A stretch of DNA of 64,000 bases from positions 1 to 64,000 of the forward strand of contig NZ_CAJLKP010000010.1 in assembly GCF_905207245.1 (NCBI RefSeq), in the 5' to 3' direction. The stretch is from an uncultured Bacteroides sp. GTDB lineage: Bacteria > Bacteroidota > Bacteroidia > Bacteroidales > Bacteroidaceae. This document shows positions 63,115-64,000 of this stretch, one piece after another. How positions within the stretch are numbered: position 1 is the first letter of the stretch; each line of letters begins with the position of its first letter. The position numbers and the translations under genes are program-made. The notes below the pieces were generated by a model that was not told the origin of the DNA, did no database searches, and worked only from the letters and a program-made list of their open reading frames with translations.

Positions 63115-64000
63115 ATGATGAAACATATATTTTTGAAAACAGCCCTTGCAGCCCTTCTTATGGGTGGAGTGGCAACGTCGTGCATCAACGACTTGAATAT
63201 TTCGTCTATCGACCCGCAGTCCAGTTCTACTTATGGGGATATGGAACTGTTGGCGAAAATTTACAGTACGCTGGGTCTGACAGGGCAAAAAGGTCCTGCG
63301 GGCAGTGGCGATATCAGTAGTGATGAAGGTGAAAGCGGATTCTACCGTACTACGTTCAATTTGCAGGAACTTTGTACCGATGAGTGCCTTTGGGCTTGGC
63401 AAACTGATGCTGATATTCCTCAAATCACCAATATTGACTGGACGGCTTCATCTGTTCGCGTGCAATGGGCATTCCAGCGTCTGGCTTTCGATGTGACACT
63501 TTGTAATTTCTATCTCACCAACACCGAGGATAAGGCTGAAGAGGCTGACTATAAACAGTATCGTGCCGAGGTTCGCTTCTTACGTGCCCTTCACATGTGG
63601 TACTTCCTTGACCTTTGGGGAAAGGCTCCTTTCAAGACTACGTATGACATTTATGAGTTGCCCGTAGAGAAAGCCGGTAAAGAACTTTATGACTGGATTG
63701 ACAAGGAATTGACCGAAATAGAACCGGATCTTGCCGAAGTAGGTGCATTCAATAACTCTTCTAACTTTGGACGTGCCGACAAAGGTGCCGCTTATATGCT
63801 CCATGCCCGTTTGGCTCTGAACTCTGCTGTTTATACAAAAGGTGCGGTAAAAGACTATCAGAAGGCTATTGACTATTGTGATTTGCTTGATGGGAAATAT
63901 GAACTTTCTAAAGCTGAAAAGAATGGCTATACTGGTTATGAACAGGTGTTTATGGCCGATAATGACCAAAATCCGCAAGCTATGAAAGAAATCATTCTGC
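63115..64000 (+). CDS. susD: SusD, starch-binding lipoprotein (partial, runs off the window)
   Basis: The reading frame is open from the ATG at 63115 (also 63106 and 63118) to the window end, 295 codons. The lipoprotein signal is LLMGGVATSCIND. DEGESGFYRTTFN, TDECLWAWQTD and RFLRALHMWYFLDLWGKAPF match B. thetaiotaomicron SusD as I remember it. The residues equivalent to D73, R81, W96 and W98 of the starch site are kept, while the position of N101 is Asp here. It binds starch helices on the cell surface with SusC. The genes for SusE, SusF and SusG are expected beyond the window. Confidence 0.88.
   Translation, partial: MMKHIFLKTALAALLMGGVATSCINDLNISSIDPQSSSTYGDMELLAKIYSTLGLTGQKGPAGSGDISSDEGESGFYRTTFNLQELCTDECLWAWQTDADIPQITNIDWTASSVRVQWAFQRLAFDVTLCNFYLTNTEDKAEEADYKQYRAEVRFLRALHMWYFLDLWGKAPFKTTYDIYELPVEKAGKELYDWIDKELTEIEPDLAEVGAFNNSSNFGRADKGAAYMLHARLALNSAVYTKGAVKDYQKAIDYCDLLDGKYELSKAEKNGYTGYEQVFMADNDQNPQAMKEIIL

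Overview
The window looks like a piece of a gut Bacteroides chromosome. It holds three SusC/SusD systems, an ECF sigma/FecR pair, a hybrid two-component regulator, HU-HIG-type DNA-binding proteins, and promoters of the Bacteroides TTTG/TAnnTTTG type. I saw no tRNA, rRNA, insertion sequence, prophage or CRISPR array. The species cannot be fixed from the sequence alone.

Layout. 1-1510: an upstream gene's terminator, then two decayed genes, a truncated DnaJ-like/TPR protein and an FtsZ relic that has lost the tubulin signature. 1869-5926: an HU-like protein, then a gamma-alpha-beta sodium-pumping decarboxylase operon (oadG, oadA, oadB). 6150-23276: polysaccharide utilisation locus 1 (PUL1), run by an ECF sigma factor and FecR anti-sigma, with an STN-bearing SusC, SusD, a DUF3823 lipoprotein, GH97, GH125, GH172 (DUF2961), DUF4185 (GH183-type) and GH92. 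23418-28930, minus strand: an MFP-RND-TolC efflux operon. 29026-34063, minus strand: LacI regulator, sugar MFS transporter and GH65 phosphorylase. 34439-38383: a membrane-bound AraC regulator, a 70-residue peptide, a fimbrillin/BspA-like lipoprotein and a second HU-like protein. 38655-40415: an AAA-ATPase/PD-(D/E)XK protein, with a frameshifted relative at 57841-59034. 40442-57742: a beta-1,4-galactan PUL (HTCS, PepSY-like protein, GH147-like, SusC, SusD, SusE-like, GH53, GH2). 60065-64000: susC and the 5' part of susD of a starch Sus operon, cut by the window end.

How the genes work together. PUL1 pairs the two families known to cut D-arabinan (GH172 and DUF4185/GH183) with two alpha-mannosidase families (GH92 and GH125). 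That is the set expected for an arabinomannan such as mycobacterial or corynebacterial lipoarabinomannan, and it is the strongest new hypothesis here. In the galactan PUL, GH53 would cut the backbone, SusCDE would import the fragments, and GH2 and GH147 would finish digestion, under HTCS control. A LacI-type palindrome beside the lacI gene has a near-identical copy upstream of susC, which suggests a common glucan regulon of GH65, MFS and Sus.

A second theme lies between the genes. At least five intergenic stretches carry repeat arrays that share no sequence but have the same architecture: an exact 22-bp (or 11-bp) period, in four of the five with clear inverted copies or internal dyads. They sit after or between coding regions. 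I cannot assign them to any named repeat family.
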